64,000 nt of DNA from Acidobacteriota bacterium (GTDB taxonomy: Bacteria > Acidobacteriota > Terriglobia > Terriglobales > Acidobacteriaceae): contig JAJZEA010000006.1 in the NCBI GenBank assembly GCA_021851335.1, forward strand, positions 31,965-95,964, in the 5' to 3' direction. How positions within the stretch are numbered: position 1 is the first letter of the stretch; each line of letters starts with the position of its first letter. The notes beneath the pieces were generated by a model, which was given only the letters and a program-made list of their open reading frames with translations, made no database searches and had not been told where the DNA came from. Of this stretch, positions 55,017 to 63,877 are shown in pieces. The position numbers and the translations under genes were made by a program.

Positions 55017-55808
55017 GTGAACCACGAACCCCCAATTCGGCCCCTCACCCTCGCGCTGGCAGCGATTCTGCTCCTGTCTGCTGCGGCGCGCGCAGCGGAG
55101 AGCGTTCAGCTTGCCAACGGCTTTACGATGGCCATCGACCATCACGCGATGGTCGATGGCCATCTGCGCCTTTATCCGCACGCCGATGGCTCGGAGTTCC
55201 TCGATCTTGCTCCATCGATGGTCCTTGGCTTTCAGGAGCTTCCTGCGCCGGTCGCTGCCTCCCCAGCACCTGCCGTCGCCGCGCGCGGCCATGCCGCTCA
55301 TCCCTACCCATCGGCCAATCCAGCTCCTCTGTACGTCGCTTCGCTTTCTGCGGCTCCGTTGCCTGCGGCCGATCTGCGCCCAATCCTGGACGCAGCCGGT
55401 CGCGAACACGACCTGGACGTAGACCTGCTGGCCAGCATCGTGCAGGCGGAGAGCGCCAACAATCCCGCAGCCGTGAGCCGCGCCGGAGCCAGAGGGCTGA
55501 TGCAACTGATGCCCGGCACGGCGCACGAGGTCGGCGTGCAGAATGCTTTTGCCCCCAGCGACAATGTGCATGGCGGCGCAGCCTATCTGGACTGGCTGCT
55601 GGCTCGTTATCACGACAATCTGGCCCTCGCGCTGGCTGCCTATAACGCAGGTCCGGCGGCCGTCGATCGGTATCACGGCATTCCACCCTATCGCGAAACC
55701 AGGCTGTACGTCGCTCGCGTCATTCATCTCTTCAATCAGCGCGTCGCCGAGCGCAATCGCAGGCTGCGCGAGGCCACCAATCAGGCATCGATGGTTCATC
55801 CACAGTAA
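55017..55808 (+). CDS. Lytic transglycosylase (SLT domain), exported
   Basis: 263 residues. Signal peptide about 8-28 (LTLALAAILLLSAAARAAES). A low-complexity linker precedes the SLT domain (about 115-235): catalytic Glu in IVQAESANNPAAVSR, then GARGLMQLMPGTA and ALAAYNAGPAAVDRY, the three family motifs. It cleaves murein between MurNAc and GlcNAc. GTG 55017 follows AAGGA; an upstream ATG at 54975 would overlap the HAD gene. Confidence 0.9.
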   Translation: MNHEPPIRPLTLALAAILLLSAAARAAESVQLANGFTMAIDHHAMVDGHLRLYPHADGSEFLDLAPSMVLGFQELPAPVAASPAPAVAARGHAAHPYPSANPAPLYVASLSAAPLPAADLRPILDAAGREHDLDVDLLASIVQAESANNPAAVSRAGARGLMQLMPGTAHEVGVQNAFAPSDNVHGGAAYLDWLLARYHDNLALALAAYNAGPAAVDRYHGIPPYRETRLYVARVIHLFNQRVAERNRRLREATNQASMVHPQ

Positions 55809-55820
55809 GCCGGAGTCAGC

Positions 55821-56915
55821 GTGAAACGGAATCAGGTCGTCTTCGCAGTGCTTGTGCTCGCCGTGCTGGTCGCGCTCGGCGTTTACGCCCAACACCAGCA
55901 CCCGTTCAACTTCGCTCTTTTTGCGCAGGATTTCCATCGCGCTGACTGGCGGCTGGTGGCGTTTGGCGTTGCGTGCATCTATCTTGGCTTTGTTCTGCGC
56001 GGACTGCGATGGGCCTTGCTTCTGCGAGCCAACAAACCCGTTGCCCCGCTGTCCCTGCTCAGCACACAGGTCATTGGATTCACCGGCGTTGCGCTCATTG
56101 GCCGCATCGCGGACCTCACGCGCCCGTGGCTGGCCGCGCGAAAGACCGGTTTGTCGTTCAGCTCCCAACTTGCCGTCTATATTGTCGAGCGCCTTTTTGA
56201 CCTGGGCGCGATGGCGTTGCTCTTTTCCACGGCCATTCTCATCGGCGGGGCCACGCTGCCGCATCCGGAGATCTTCCGCAAAGTCGGAGCCTGGGGACTG
56301 GTCGCCACCGTGGCCGGAGCCATCTTCCTGGTGCTGGTGCGTCTCTCCGGCGAAGTTGTAGCCAGCTTCTTTGAGTCAACGCTGGGCATGCTCTCCACCC
56401 ACCTCGCCGCCGCCGTCGCCGGCAAAATTCGCAGCTTCCGCACCGGGCTGAATACGCTACGGTCGTTTGCCGGTTTTCTCGGCGTGCTTGCGCTCTCCCT
56501 CGGCATGTGGGTGCTGATCGCCGCCGCTTACATCCTGACCACGCGTGCCTTTGGCGATCCGCCGCTGCATCGGCTCACCTTTGCTCAGGGCATGGTGCTC
56601 ATGGCTTCGAGCGGCGTGGCCAGCGTGGTGCAGCTTCCGGTTGTCGGCTGGTTCACGCAGATCGGCCTGGTGGCTGGTGTGCTCATCCGGCTTTTCGCCG
56701 CCGATCCGGAATCTGCGACGGCCTGCGCCGCCACACTGCTCGGCGTCACCTTTCTCAGCATCCTGCCTGTGGGGCTGGTCTGGGCGCAGATTGAGCACGT
56801 GAGCCTGCGCCAGATTGCCGAGCAAAGCACGCACGTCGATCCGGTCGAAGAGGCCGATCAAGCAGTACAGGCGAGCGCGCCCGTGACCACTGTGGAACCT
56901 GATCCGCTGGCCTGA
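55821..56915 (+). CDS. Lysylphosphatidylglycerol-synthase-TM / UPF0104 family membrane protein
   Basis: 364 residues, about seven or eight helices. YLGFVLRGLRWALLLRANKP, GFTGVALIGRIADLTRPWLAAR and YIVERLFDLGAMALLF are typical of the YbhN/AglD-type family, the membrane part of MprF without the synthetase domain. Roles range from lipid-linked glycan or lipid flipping to unknown. GTG start 12 bp after the lytic transglycosylase, suggesting shared transcription and an envelope role. Confidence 0.85.
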   Translation: MKRNQVVFAVLVLAVLVALGVYAQHQHPFNFALFAQDFHRADWRLVAFGVACIYLGFVLRGLRWALLLRANKPVAPLSLLSTQVIGFTGVALIGRIADLTRPWLAARKTGLSFSSQLAVYIVERLFDLGAMALLFSTAILIGGATLPHPEIFRKVGAWGLVATVAGAIFLVLVRLSGEVVASFFESTLGMLSTHLAAAVAGKIRSFRTGLNTLRSFAGFLGVLALSLGMWVLIAAAYILTTRAFGDPPLHRLTFAQGMVLMASSGVASVVQLPVVGWFTQIGLVAGVLIRLFAADPESATACAATLLGVTFLSILPVGLVWAQIEHVSLRQIAEQSTHVDPVEEADQAVQASAPVTTVEPDPLA

Positions 56916-56950
56916 TCGTCATCTCCTGTTGGAACCGCCTTCCCGACCGC

Positions 56951-56956
56951 TACAAT
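56951..56956 (+). promoter_or_regulatory. -10 element of nrdR promoter
   Basis: TACAAT at 56951-56956, with TTGGAA at 56929-56934 as -35 (16-bp spacer), ends 8 nt before the nrdR ATG. The short leader contains GAGAGG. Confidence 0.5.
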
Positions 56957-56964
56957 GAGAGGCA

Positions 56965-57447
56965 ATGAAATGCCCCTTTTGTGGATTCGCTCAGGATCGC
57001 GTGGTGGACAGCCGCGAAAGCAAGGAAGCCGACTCGATCCGGCGGCGGCGCGAGTGCGAACAGTGCCTGCGTCGCTTCACAACCTATGAGCGCATCGACG
57101 AAATCCCCCACATGGTCGTCAAGAAAGACGGTCGACGCGAAAAATTTGACCGGCACAAGGTGCTCAGCGGGCTGTTGCGCGCCTGCGAAAAACGGCCTGT
57201 CTCGTCCACGCAACTGGAAGCCATCGTCGATGCCACGGAAAGTTTCCTGATCGAAGCGCCGGAGCGTGAGCGCACCACACGCGAGATCGGCGAACTCATC
57301 ATGAACGAGTTGCGCGCGCTCGACACCGTTGCCTACATCCGCTTCGCCAGTGTTTATCGCGACTTCAAGGATGTGCGCGAGTTCAAAGAAGAGTTGGAAC
57401 AGCTTCTGCACACACGCGAACGGCCCGCAAGCGGCGCAAAAGCCTGA
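56965..57447 (+). CDS. nrdR: Transcriptional repressor NrdR
   Basis: 160 residues. N-terminal zinc ribbon CPFCGF...[12 protein letters not shown] and an ATP-cone domain from [20 protein letters not shown] to about residue 140. NrdR represses ribonucleotide-reductase genes when bound to ATP/dATP by binding NrdR boxes. The nrd genes are not in this window. Located between the flippase-like gene and asd, each with its own apparent promoter. Confidence 0.96.
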   Translation: MKCPFCGFAQDRVVDSRESKEADSIRRRRECEQCLRRFTTYERIDEIPHMVVKKDGRREKFDRHKVLSGLLRACEKRPVSSTQLEAIVDATESFLIEAPERERTTREIGELIMNELRALDTVAYIRFASVYRDFKDVREFKEELEQLLHTRERPASGAKA

Positions 57448-57582
57448 TTCCTGCATCGATCGAGCAGCCGCTTCTCAGGTAACCCATATCTTTCCATCCT
57501 GTATTCCTCGCAGCCGCAGCCACTCAACTGCGCAAAAAGCCGTTTTCGTATCATCCATACTCCTGTACACTGGAGGGTTCAC

Positions 57583-58695
57583 ATGGAAAATCAGACCTCA
57601 TCCTCCCTTTCATCCGACGTAAACCAGCCTGTTTCCGTTGGAATTCTGGGCGCAACCGGCATGGTTGGCCAGCGCTTCATCCAGCTTCTGGAGAACCACC
57701 CATGGTTCCGCATCACCTGGATTGCGGCCAGCGACCGCTCCAGCGGCAAGCCCTACGCGGAAGCCGCCAAGTGGCGGCTGGACACGCCCTGTCCACAGCG
57801 CATCGCTTCCATGGTGCTCTCCCCGGCAGAGCCGGACCACGCGCCACGCGTGATCTTTGCCGCGCTCGACACCGAGATCGCGCGCGAGATGGAACCGAAG
57901 TTTGCCGCAGCGGGCTGCGCTGTCGTCTCCAACTCCAGCGCCTTTCGCATGGCTCCCGGCGTACCGCTGGTCATTCCGGAGGTCAACGCCGACCACCTGC
58001 ACCTGATCGAAGGGCAAAGCTGGCGTCACTCTTCGGGCGGCTACATCGTCACCAATCCCAACTGCTCGGCCATCGGTCTGGTGCTTGCCCTCAAGCCGAT
58101 CGAAGAGCGCTTCGGTATCGAGCAGATCTTTGTTTCCACCATGCAGGCAGTCTCCGGCGCGGGCTACCCCGGCGTGGCTTCGATGGACATTCTGGGCAAT
58201 GTCGTCCCCTATATCAAGAACGAAGAGCAGAAGATGGAAGAGGAGACGCTGAAGCTGCTGGGTCGGCTCAGCGGGAACTCCATCCAGCCGCTTGATGCGC
58301 GCATGAGCGCCCACTGCAATCGTGTCGCCGTCGAAGACGGACACACCGAAAGCGTCTCGATCAAGCTGCGCCGCAAGGCCACGCGTGAAGAGTTGCTGGC
58401 CGTATGGGCGGAGTTTCAGCCGCTTGCCGGTCAGCACCTGCCCATGGCACCGGCACAGCCAGTGGAGTGGCTGGAAGCCGAAGACCGTCCGCAGCCTCGG
58501 CTGGATCGCAATCGCGGCGGCGGCATGGCTGCCTCGGTCGGTCGGCTGCGCCCGTGCGGACTGCTCGACTGGAAGTTCACGGTGCTCTCGCACAATACGA
58601 TTCGCGGCGCGGCCGGTGCGGCTATCCTGAACGGTGAGTTGCTGCACCGGCTGGGCAAGCTGGAGACGGAACCCGCCGCAGTCGCTGCTCGTTAG
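57583..58695 (+). CDS. asd: Aspartate-semialdehyde dehydrogenase (archaeal/fungal-type)
   Basis: 370 residues. NADP motif VGILGATGMVGQRFIQLL, catalytic cysteine in TNPNCSAIGLVLALKPI, SGAGYPGVASMDILGNV and IKNEEQKMEEETLKLLG. These are features of the LysC-linked archaeal/yeast-type ASADH rather than the gram-negative type. It reduces aspartyl phosphate to aspartate semialdehyde. GGAGGG precedes the ATG, and TACACT (57566-57571) with TTTTCG at 17 bp is a plausible promoter. The lysC gene follows. Confidence 0.94.
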   Translation: MENQTSSSLSSDVNQPVSVGILGATGMVGQRFIQLLENHPWFRITWIAASDRSSGKPYAEAAKWRLDTPCPQRIASMVLSPAEPDHAPRVIFAALDTEIAREMEPKFAAAGCAVVSNSSAFRMAPGVPLVIPEVNADHLHLIEGQSWRHSSGGYIVTNPNCSAIGLVLALKPIEERFGIEQIFVSTMQAVSGAGYPGVASMDILGNVVPYIKNEEQKMEEETLKLLGRLSGNSIQPLDARMSAHCNRVAVEDGHTESVSIKLRRKATREELLAVWAEFQPLAGQHLPMAPAQPVEWLEAEDRPQPRLDRNRGGGMAASVGRLRPCGLLDWKFTVLSHNTIRGAAGAAILNGELLHRLGKLETEPAAVAAR

Positions 58696-58774
58696 TTGCC
58701 CGTTCCTCGGCGACCGCGATGGCTGCGGTCGATTACCCGGCGTAAAGTCCGGCTTCCAACAGGATGATGCCCGT

Positions 58775-60190
58775 ATGAGTCTTGTCGTCATGAAATTCGG
58801 TGGCACCTCGGTCGAGGATGCGACCGCGATCACACGCACAGCCGGGATTGTGGCCGGTCGCGTGGCTGCGGGCAAGCGTCCCGTCGTTGTGGTGAGCGCG
58901 ATGTCCAAGGTCACGGACCAGTTGCTGGCGGCAGCCGCGGCGGCCAGCCGTGGAGACCGCGTGGGAGCGCTGGCTATCAGCTCGCGGCTGCGCAGCCGCC
59001 ATCGTGACACGGCTGCGGCACTGATCGAAGATGCGAAGACGCTGGCGGAGCTGCAAAACTGGATCGAGAAGGAATTTGATGCCCTCGATGAGGTGCTGCG
59101 CGGCCTGGCCGCGATTCTGGAGCTGACGCCACGCATCTCCGACCTGATCGTCAGCTACGGCGAACGGCTCTCCAGCGCGATGATTGCGCGCGCCTTTGCC
59201 GAACGCGGCCTGAACGGAGCACACATCGATGCCCGTGAGGTAATCGTGACGGACTCGCAATACCAGAAGGCGATTCCGCAGGATGGTCCAATCGAGGCTC
59301 GCTGCGCGGAAAGGATTCAGCCGCTGGTGGACGCGGGCAAGGTGCCCGTGCTGGGCGGCTTCATCGGCAGCAACGAAGCCGGCATTACCACAACGCTGGG
59401 CCGAGGCGGCTCCGACTTCACCGGGGCGCTGATCGGCGGCGCGATGAACGCTGAGGCCATCGAAATCTGGACCGACGTCAACGGCATCATGACCACAGAC
59501 CCGCGCATCTGCCCGGATGCGCTGCGCGTGAAGGTCATCAGCTTTGAGGAGGCCGCAGAGCTGGCCTACTTCGGAGCCAAGGTGCTGCATCCGGCCACCA
59601 TTCTGCCGGCGGTGCGCAAGAATATTCCGGTGCTTGTGCTGAACTCCCGCAATGCGGAGAACGAAGGGACTCGCATCATCGCCATTGCGCCGCATTGCAC
59701 CAGTCCGTTCAAGTGCATCGCGGTCAAAAAGAAGCTGACGATCATCGACGTGGTCGCCAGCCGCATGCTGATGACGCACGGCTATCTCAAGTCGATTTTT
59801 GACATCTTTGACAAGCATCAGTGCCCCGTGGACATGGTCTCGACCAGCGAAGTCAGCGTCTCGCTGACCGTGGACGCAACCGACAAGCTGCCAGCGATCG
59901 CCGATGACCTGAGCCGCATTGCCGACGTCAAATACGAGGGGCAGAAGGCTCTGATATGCATGGTGGGCGAAGACATTCGTGGGCAAAACGGCATTGCGGC
60001 GCAGGTTTTTGCGGCAATGCGCCACGTCAATGTCCGGATGATCTCGCAGGGAGCCAGCGAGATCAACATGAGCTTTATGATCGAAGAGGCCGACGTGGAA
60101 GAAGCCGTGCGCTCGTTGCACTCTTGCTTTTTCCGCGAACCGGACCCTGCGATCTTTGACGTGGAAGCGCGACCGGCAACCGTTGCGTAA
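58775..60190 (+). CDS. lysC: Aspartate kinase (AK III type)
   Basis: 471 residues. Kinase domain: VVMKFGGTSVEDATA, GFIGSNEAGITTTLGRGGSD (read as two pieces), TDVNGIMTTDPR. Two ACT domains follow (KKLTIIDVVASRMLMTHGYL; QKALICMVGEDIRG), which bind lysine in AK III. VSTSEVSVSLTVD is the lysine-sensor segment. It phosphorylates aspartate and is the committed step. ATG 58775 with AGGA upstream. Its stop TAA overlaps a possible ATG of dapB, but dapB more likely starts at 60268. Confidence 0.95.
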   Translation: MSLVVMKFGGTSVEDATAITRTAGIVAGRVAAGKRPVVVVSAMSKVTDQLLAAAAAASRGDRVGALAISSRLRSRHRDTAAALIEDAKTLAELQNWIEKEFDALDEVLRGLAAILELTPRISDLIVSYGERLSSAMIARAFAERGLNGAHIDAREVIVTDSQYQKAIPQDGPIEARCAERIQPLVDAGKVPVLGGFIGSNEAGITTTLGRGGSDFTGALIGGAMNAEAIEIWTDVNGIMTTDPRICPDALRVKVISFEEAAELAYFGAKVLHPATILPAVRKNIPVLVLNSRNAENEGTRIIAIAPHCTSPFKCIAVKKKLTIIDVVASRMLMTHGYLKSIFDIFDKHQCPVDMVSTSEVSVSLTVDATDKLPAIADDLSRIADVKYEGQKALICMVGEDIRGQNGIAAQVFAAMRHVNVRMISQGASEINMSFMIEEADVEEAVRSLHSCFFREPDPAIFDVEARPATVA

Positions 60191-60267
60191 TGATCGGCGA
60201 CTCGCTCTGTGGAGCGCTGCATCGAGCGCAATCCGCCGACGAGCCGCAACTTCCCTGGAGGTTCTGC

Positions 60268-60960
60268 ATGTTGATGCTGGTGCTGGGCAAAGGAAAGACA
60301 GGCAGTCTGGTGGCGCAGGTGGCACGCGAACGCGGCCACTCGGTGCGCGTGCTGGACTGGAAGGAAAACTCCGGCGCTGGAGCGTTGACCGCCCCTACGC
60401 TGGCCCTTGTCGATGTTGTGCTGGACTTTACCAACGCCGAGTCTGCGATGGAGAACATGCGCTCCTGCCTGGCGCTGGGCGCGCGCGTTGTGGTGGGCAC
60501 CACCGGCTGGTATGACAGGCTGCCGGAGATGAAGGCGCTGGCCATTCGCAAAGGCGGCGCGCTGCTCTATGGCAGCAACTTCTCGGTCGGTGTGCAGAAA
60601 TTCTTTCAGCTTGTCGCGCAGGTGGCAATGTTGCGAGAGTACAGCTTTTCCATCTCGGAGACGCATCACGCGACCAAGCTCGACGCACCTTCAGGAACAG
60701 CTTTGACGCTGCGCGAGATTCTGCTGGCCCGCCATCCCGGAGCGGAGATTCCCATTGAGTCGCATCGCGAGGGCGACCACAGCGGGCTGCATGTGGTGGT
60801 GGCGCGCAGTGACTCTGACCGTATCGAGCTGCGCCATGAGGCCAACGACCGGCGCGGATTTGCGCTGGGCGCGGTGCTGGCCGCCGAGTGGCTGGCCGGA
60901 AAGTCCGGAGCCTGGGAGTTTCGCGAGGTGGTGGATCAGGTGCTCGCTGGCCACATCTGA
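60268..60960 (+). CDS. dapB: 4-hydroxy-tetrahydrodipicolinate reductase
   Basis: 230 residues, a short DapB. N-terminal MLVLGKGKTGSLVAQVA, substrate-binding SNFSVGV and the catalytic His/Lys motif SETHHATKLDAPSGTAL. It reduces hydroxytetrahydrodipicolinate to tetrahydrodipicolinate. Start ATG 60268 has GGAGG six bases ahead; a longer frame from 60190 has no site and a non-conserved N-terminus. Lies 77 bp after lysC. Confidence 0.92.
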   Translation: MLMLVLGKGKTGSLVAQVARERGHSVRVLDWKENSGAGALTAPTLALVDVVLDFTNAESAMENMRSCLALGARVVVGTTGWYDRLPEMKALAIRKGGALLYGSNFSVGVQKFFQLVAQVAMLREYSFSISETHHATKLDAPSGTALTLREILLARHPGAEIPIESHREGDHSGLHVVVARSDSDRIELRHEANDRRGFALGAVLAAEWLAGKSGAWEFREVVDQVLAGHI

Positions 60961-60979
60961 GCCATCCGCCTCCCGAACT

Positions 60980-60985
60980 TTGACA
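60980..60985 (+). promoter_or_regulatory. Consensus -35 hexamer upstream of VWFA gene
   Basis: TTGACA is perfect but the matching -10 near 61003 (CTAGCC) is poor. Tentative promoter for the VWFA gene. Confidence 0.3.
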
Positions 60986-61145
60986 ATATCCACTTTTCTT
61001 TGCTAGCCGGACATATCCCTGACGCAATTTCGCATCTATCCTTGCATCGCTGGCGTTCCAACGGCGGGCGAAGCGCTGTGCTTCACGCCCGCAAGCGACA
61101 CACACCCATCGGTGTCACGCAAACTCGCCACGCTCAAGGAGATTT

Positions 61146-62216
61146 ATGCGTACTGCAATCCGAATTCTCGCCTGCGGCCTGCTGCCGTTCACCCCGTTGG
61201 CTCTGGCTCAAACCATGCACTCGCCCACGCTTCCACAAGCAACCACCACGCCCGCTGCACAGTCTGCACACGTGATGCATCTGGACGTGGATGTGGACGA
61301 CAAGGCAGGCACACCCATCACCGGCCTTACGCAATCAGATTTCACCGTGCTGGACAACAACGCCACACCTGCCGGGCTTCAGTTCAAAGTGGTTGGACCG
61401 GGACAGGGACAGATGGAAGTCATCCTGGTGATGGATGCGGTCAACTCCAGCTTCCAGACTGTCTCCTATGAGCAGCAGCAACTGGAGAAATATCTGAAAA
61501 ATCTGAATACCAAACTGCCCAACCCAACCTCTCTGGCTTATATCACCGACAAGGGCGCGGAGATTCAGAAGGGCTTTACGCAGGATCCGCAACTGCTCAA
61601 CCAGGGACTGCTAAAGATCTCGACCGGGTTGCGCTTCATCACGCGCAACACTGGCTACTGGGGCAACGATGAGCGCTACTCCACTTCATTCAAGGCGCTG
61701 GACCAGCTCATCACCTATTGCACGCAACTGCCGGGCCGCAAGGTGCTGATCTGGGTTTCTCCGGGGTGGCCGCTGATGTCCGGTGTGCGCACGGAACTGG
61801 ATGGCACACAGGAAAAAGAGGTCTTCAAGCAGATTGTGGCTGAGTCCACCTACATGCGCTATGCGCGCGTGACCATCGACGACGTGAATCCCCGCGGGCT
61901 GAACTCATCCCTGCTGCGCGACTACTACTACCAGGAGTTCACCAAGGGCGTGAGCAAGCTCAGCGATGTCTACCTCGGCGATCTGGGACTGCAGGTGCTG
62001 GCCGAGCAAAGCGGCGGAAAGGTGATCGAGGCGGACAATGACATCTCGCGCTCGGTGGGCAAGCTGATGAACACCACAGCCTCTTGGTATGAGTTCAATT
62101 TTCCCATGCCGCCGTCAGAGCAACCCGACACGTTTCACAGCACAGTGGTCAAGGTGAACAAGCCAGGCGCGAAAGCCTATACGCGCGTGGGTTACTACAA
62201 TCAGCCTGCGAAATAG
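61146..62216 (+). CDS. Secreted VWFA-related acidobacterial protein
   Basis: 356 residues. Signal peptide 1-21 (ACGLLPFTPLALAQ). A beta-rich N-terminal part (MHLDVDVDDKAGTPITGLTQ, SDFTVLDNNATPAGLQF) matches the acidobacterial VWFA-related domain, followed by VILVMDAVNSSFQTV, where the metal-site DxSxS is DAVNSS, and GRKVLIWVSPGWPLM. It sits between dapB and dapA on the same strand, but is flanked by its own -35 and a terminator-like hairpin, so it is probably an independent gene in the DAP locus. Function unknown. Confidence 0.88.
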   Translation: MRTAIRILACGLLPFTPLALAQTMHSPTLPQATTTPAAQSAHVMHLDVDVDDKAGTPITGLTQSDFTVLDNNATPAGLQFKVVGPGQGQMEVILVMDAVNSSFQTVSYEQQQLEKYLKNLNTKLPNPTSLAYITDKGAEIQKGFTQDPQLLNQGLLKISTGLRFITRNTGYWGNDERYSTSFKALDQLITYCTQLPGRKVLIWVSPGWPLMSGVRTELDGTQEKEVFKQIVAESTYMRYARVTIDDVNPRGLNSSLLRDYYYQEFTKGVSKLSDVYLGDLGLQVLAEQSGGKVIEADNDISRSVGKLMNTTASWYEFNFPMPPSEQPDTFHSTVVKVNKPGAKAYTRVGYYNQPAK

Positions 62217-62236
62217 AAAAAATCTCGACCTGAAAG

Positions 62237-62281
62237 AACGGCGCACGCACCAGCAAATATCGGCATGGAGCGTGCGCCGTT
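62237..62281 (+). terminator. 12-bp-stem hairpin between VWFA gene and dapA
   Basis: AACGGCGCACGC (62237-62248) and GCGTGCGCCGTT (62270-62281) form a perfect stem with a 21-nt loop. It ends at the dapA -10-like element. No T-run follows, so it may attenuate read-through or act in the dapA promoter. Confidence 0.55.
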
Positions 62282-62282
62282 G

Positions 62283-62288
62283 TACACT
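62283..62288 (+). promoter_or_regulatory. -10-like element 8 nt before dapA
   Basis: TACACT preceded by TG (TGTACACT). Ends 8 nt before the ATG at 62297. No good -35 is visible. Confidence 0.35.
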
Positions 62289-62296
62289 GCATTGTG

Positions 62297-63223
62297 ATGG
62301 AAACCACAGGTTGCGGCACGGCGATTGTGACGCCGTTCAAGGCAGATGGACGCGTCGACCAGAACGCTCTTTACGCGCTGGTCAACGGTCAGATTGACTC
62401 CGGCATCGACTTTCTGATGGTCTGCGGCTCGACCGGCGAAGCAGCCACGCTCGACGAAGAAGAGTGGCTGGACGTGATTCGCACCACGGTTGAAGTGGCA
62501 GCCGGACGCGTTCCCGTGTGGGCCGGATGCACGCACAATGCAACGCGGACCCTGCTGCGACGCGCCGAGAAGCTGGCGCGGATACGCGGGCTGGACGCAA
62601 TTCTCTCTGCGACTCCCTACTACAATCGCCCCACGCAGGAGGGTCTGTTCCGCCACTTTGAAGCCTTGGCGAAGCAGGTGCAGCCGATGCCGATCGTGCT
62701 CTATAACGTGCCGGGGCGGACGGCGGTGAATCTGGAGCCGGAGACGGTGCTGCGACTGGCAGAAGCAGCCGCGAACATCGAAGCGATCAAGGAAGCCAGC
62801 GGTCGCCTGACGCAGATCTCCACGCTTGTACACTGCCTGCCGCAGAACTTTCGCGTCTTTGTAGGCGACGACAACCTGGCGCTGGCGGCGATTGGGGCTG
62901 GCGCGCATGGCCTGGCGAGCGTGGCCTCCAACCTGATTCCGGCGGAGATGGTGCGGATGGTGCGCGCGGCGTTGCGTGGCGACTGGCACACGGCGCGGGA
63001 GATCGACCGGAAGTATTCCCGGCTCTTTGAAGCAAATTTCTGGGAGTCCAATCCTGGCCCCGTGAAGACGATTCTGAGCCTGATGGGCCGCTGCGGACCG
63101 ACGGTGCGACTGCCGCTGGTGGAACCGAGCCGCGGGACGCGGGTGAAGCTGGAACGGCTGGCCGGTGAACTGGGCCTGCTGCGCGATGCGCCGCTGCCGG
63201 ACGGCGATATGAGGATGTTTTAG
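62297..63223 (+). CDS. dapA: 4-hydroxy-tetrahydrodipicolinate synthase
   Basis: 308 residues, TIM-barrel class I aldolase. GTAIVTPFKADGRVD, CGSTGEAATLDEEEW, catalytic Tyr in LYNVPGRTAVNLEP, Schiff-base Lys in IEAIKEASG. It condenses pyruvate with aspartate semialdehyde. ATG 62297 or the GTG three bases earlier; no ribosome-binding site. Completes asd-lysC-dapB-dapA for diaminopimelate and lysine. Confidence 0.95.
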   Translation: METTGCGTAIVTPFKADGRVDQNALYALVNGQIDSGIDFLMVCGSTGEAATLDEEEWLDVIRTTVEVAAGRVPVWAGCTHNATRTLLRRAEKLARIRGLDAILSATPYYNRPTQEGLFRHFEALAKQVQPMPIVLYNVPGRTAVNLEPETVLRLAEAAANIEAIKEASGRLTQISTLVHCLPQNFRVFVGDDNLALAAIGAGAHGLASVASNLIPAEMVRMVRAALRGDWHTAREIDRKYSRLFEANFWESNPGPVKTILSLMGRCGPTVRLPLVEPSRGTRVKLERLAGELGLLRDAPLPDGDMRMF

Positions 63224-63418
63224 AACGCGTCCTCTGGCGATTCTGGTCGTGAATGAATTTTCATACATCCCTTTGCCGGTTTTGTGCGTCCATATAGACA
63301 GGGCACCTTCGGTTCGGCACAGACAAAGCCCGAAGCTGCTGGGCGGATTTCCGCAGAAATCCCGCTATCCCGGCTCACGAATCGTTCTGCGCCGCCGATC
63401 AACAGATGAGAGGCAAAC

Positions 63419-63877
63419 ATGCAGGCAGAGATTCTTCGCAAATCGAATGGTCACTTTACGCTGCTCTTTTCGCTTGCTGCAGGCGATGCCGCCTCTTTGC
63501 CCGACAATTGGACGCACATTGAGCTGGAGTTGGGCAATCTGCGGATCCTCTGTCCTCTGCCAGAGCATCCGCGGCCAGAGATGTTTGAACTGCGCGATCC
63601 GCGCCTGAGCAGCTGGCTGCGTGCTCACATCCACAGCGGAAAGTTGAAGTCAACCGACGGACTGAATCTGGTGGATGTCTTTGAAGGCGTCTATCGGGTT
63701 GAACGATGCCAAGCAACTTCAGCCCCTATCCAAAAGATCGAGGAGAAGCAGACGCAGGCGATTCCTGTTGCCGTGGCTCCTCCGAAGATAGCTGCTGCGC
63801 GGACCTCGCTGACGACGCTTCCACGAAGCGTGCGGCGCGTGTCGCGGCAAGCTTCCATTGCCGCCTGCGCCAGCTAG
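63419..63877 (+). CDS. Unrecognised protein, 3' end interrupted by an IS element
   Basis: 152 residues in the present form. The first half is a compact mixed fold (LLFSLAAGDAASLPDNWTHI, LELGNLRILCPLPEHPRPEM, FELRDPRLSSWLRAHIHSGK); the last 50 residues are low-complexity, basic and Ala/Ser-rich. GAGG precedes the ATG. No family recognised. The stop TAG (63875-63877) coincides with the YTAR-type target site of the adjoining IS element, so the original protein probably continued past it. The visible product may be a truncated but still intact domain. Confidence 0.6.
   Translation: MQAEILRKSNGHFTLLFSLAAGDAASLPDNWTHIELELGNLRILCPLPEHPRPEMFELRDPRLSSWLRAHIHSGKLKSTDGLNLVDVFEGVYRVERCQATSAPIQKIEEKQTQAIPVAVAPPKIAAARTSLTTLPRSVRRVSRQASIAACAS

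Noticed and set aside
54666..56264. Long open frame on the minus strand (over 500 codons) across the HAD, lytic transglycosylase and flippase-like genes
   Set aside because: Antisense shadow of GC-rich genes: it spans three well-supported plus-strand genes, and its composition is Arg/His/Gly-rich with no recognisable domain. The same applies to long minus-strand frames over 38082-39302, 49353-51173 and 58733-60325.
63345..63362. Short dyad GGATTTC-CGCA-GAAATCC upstream of the gene at 63419
   Set aside because: Seven-base arms, no T-run and no known family of operator at this position; could be chance.
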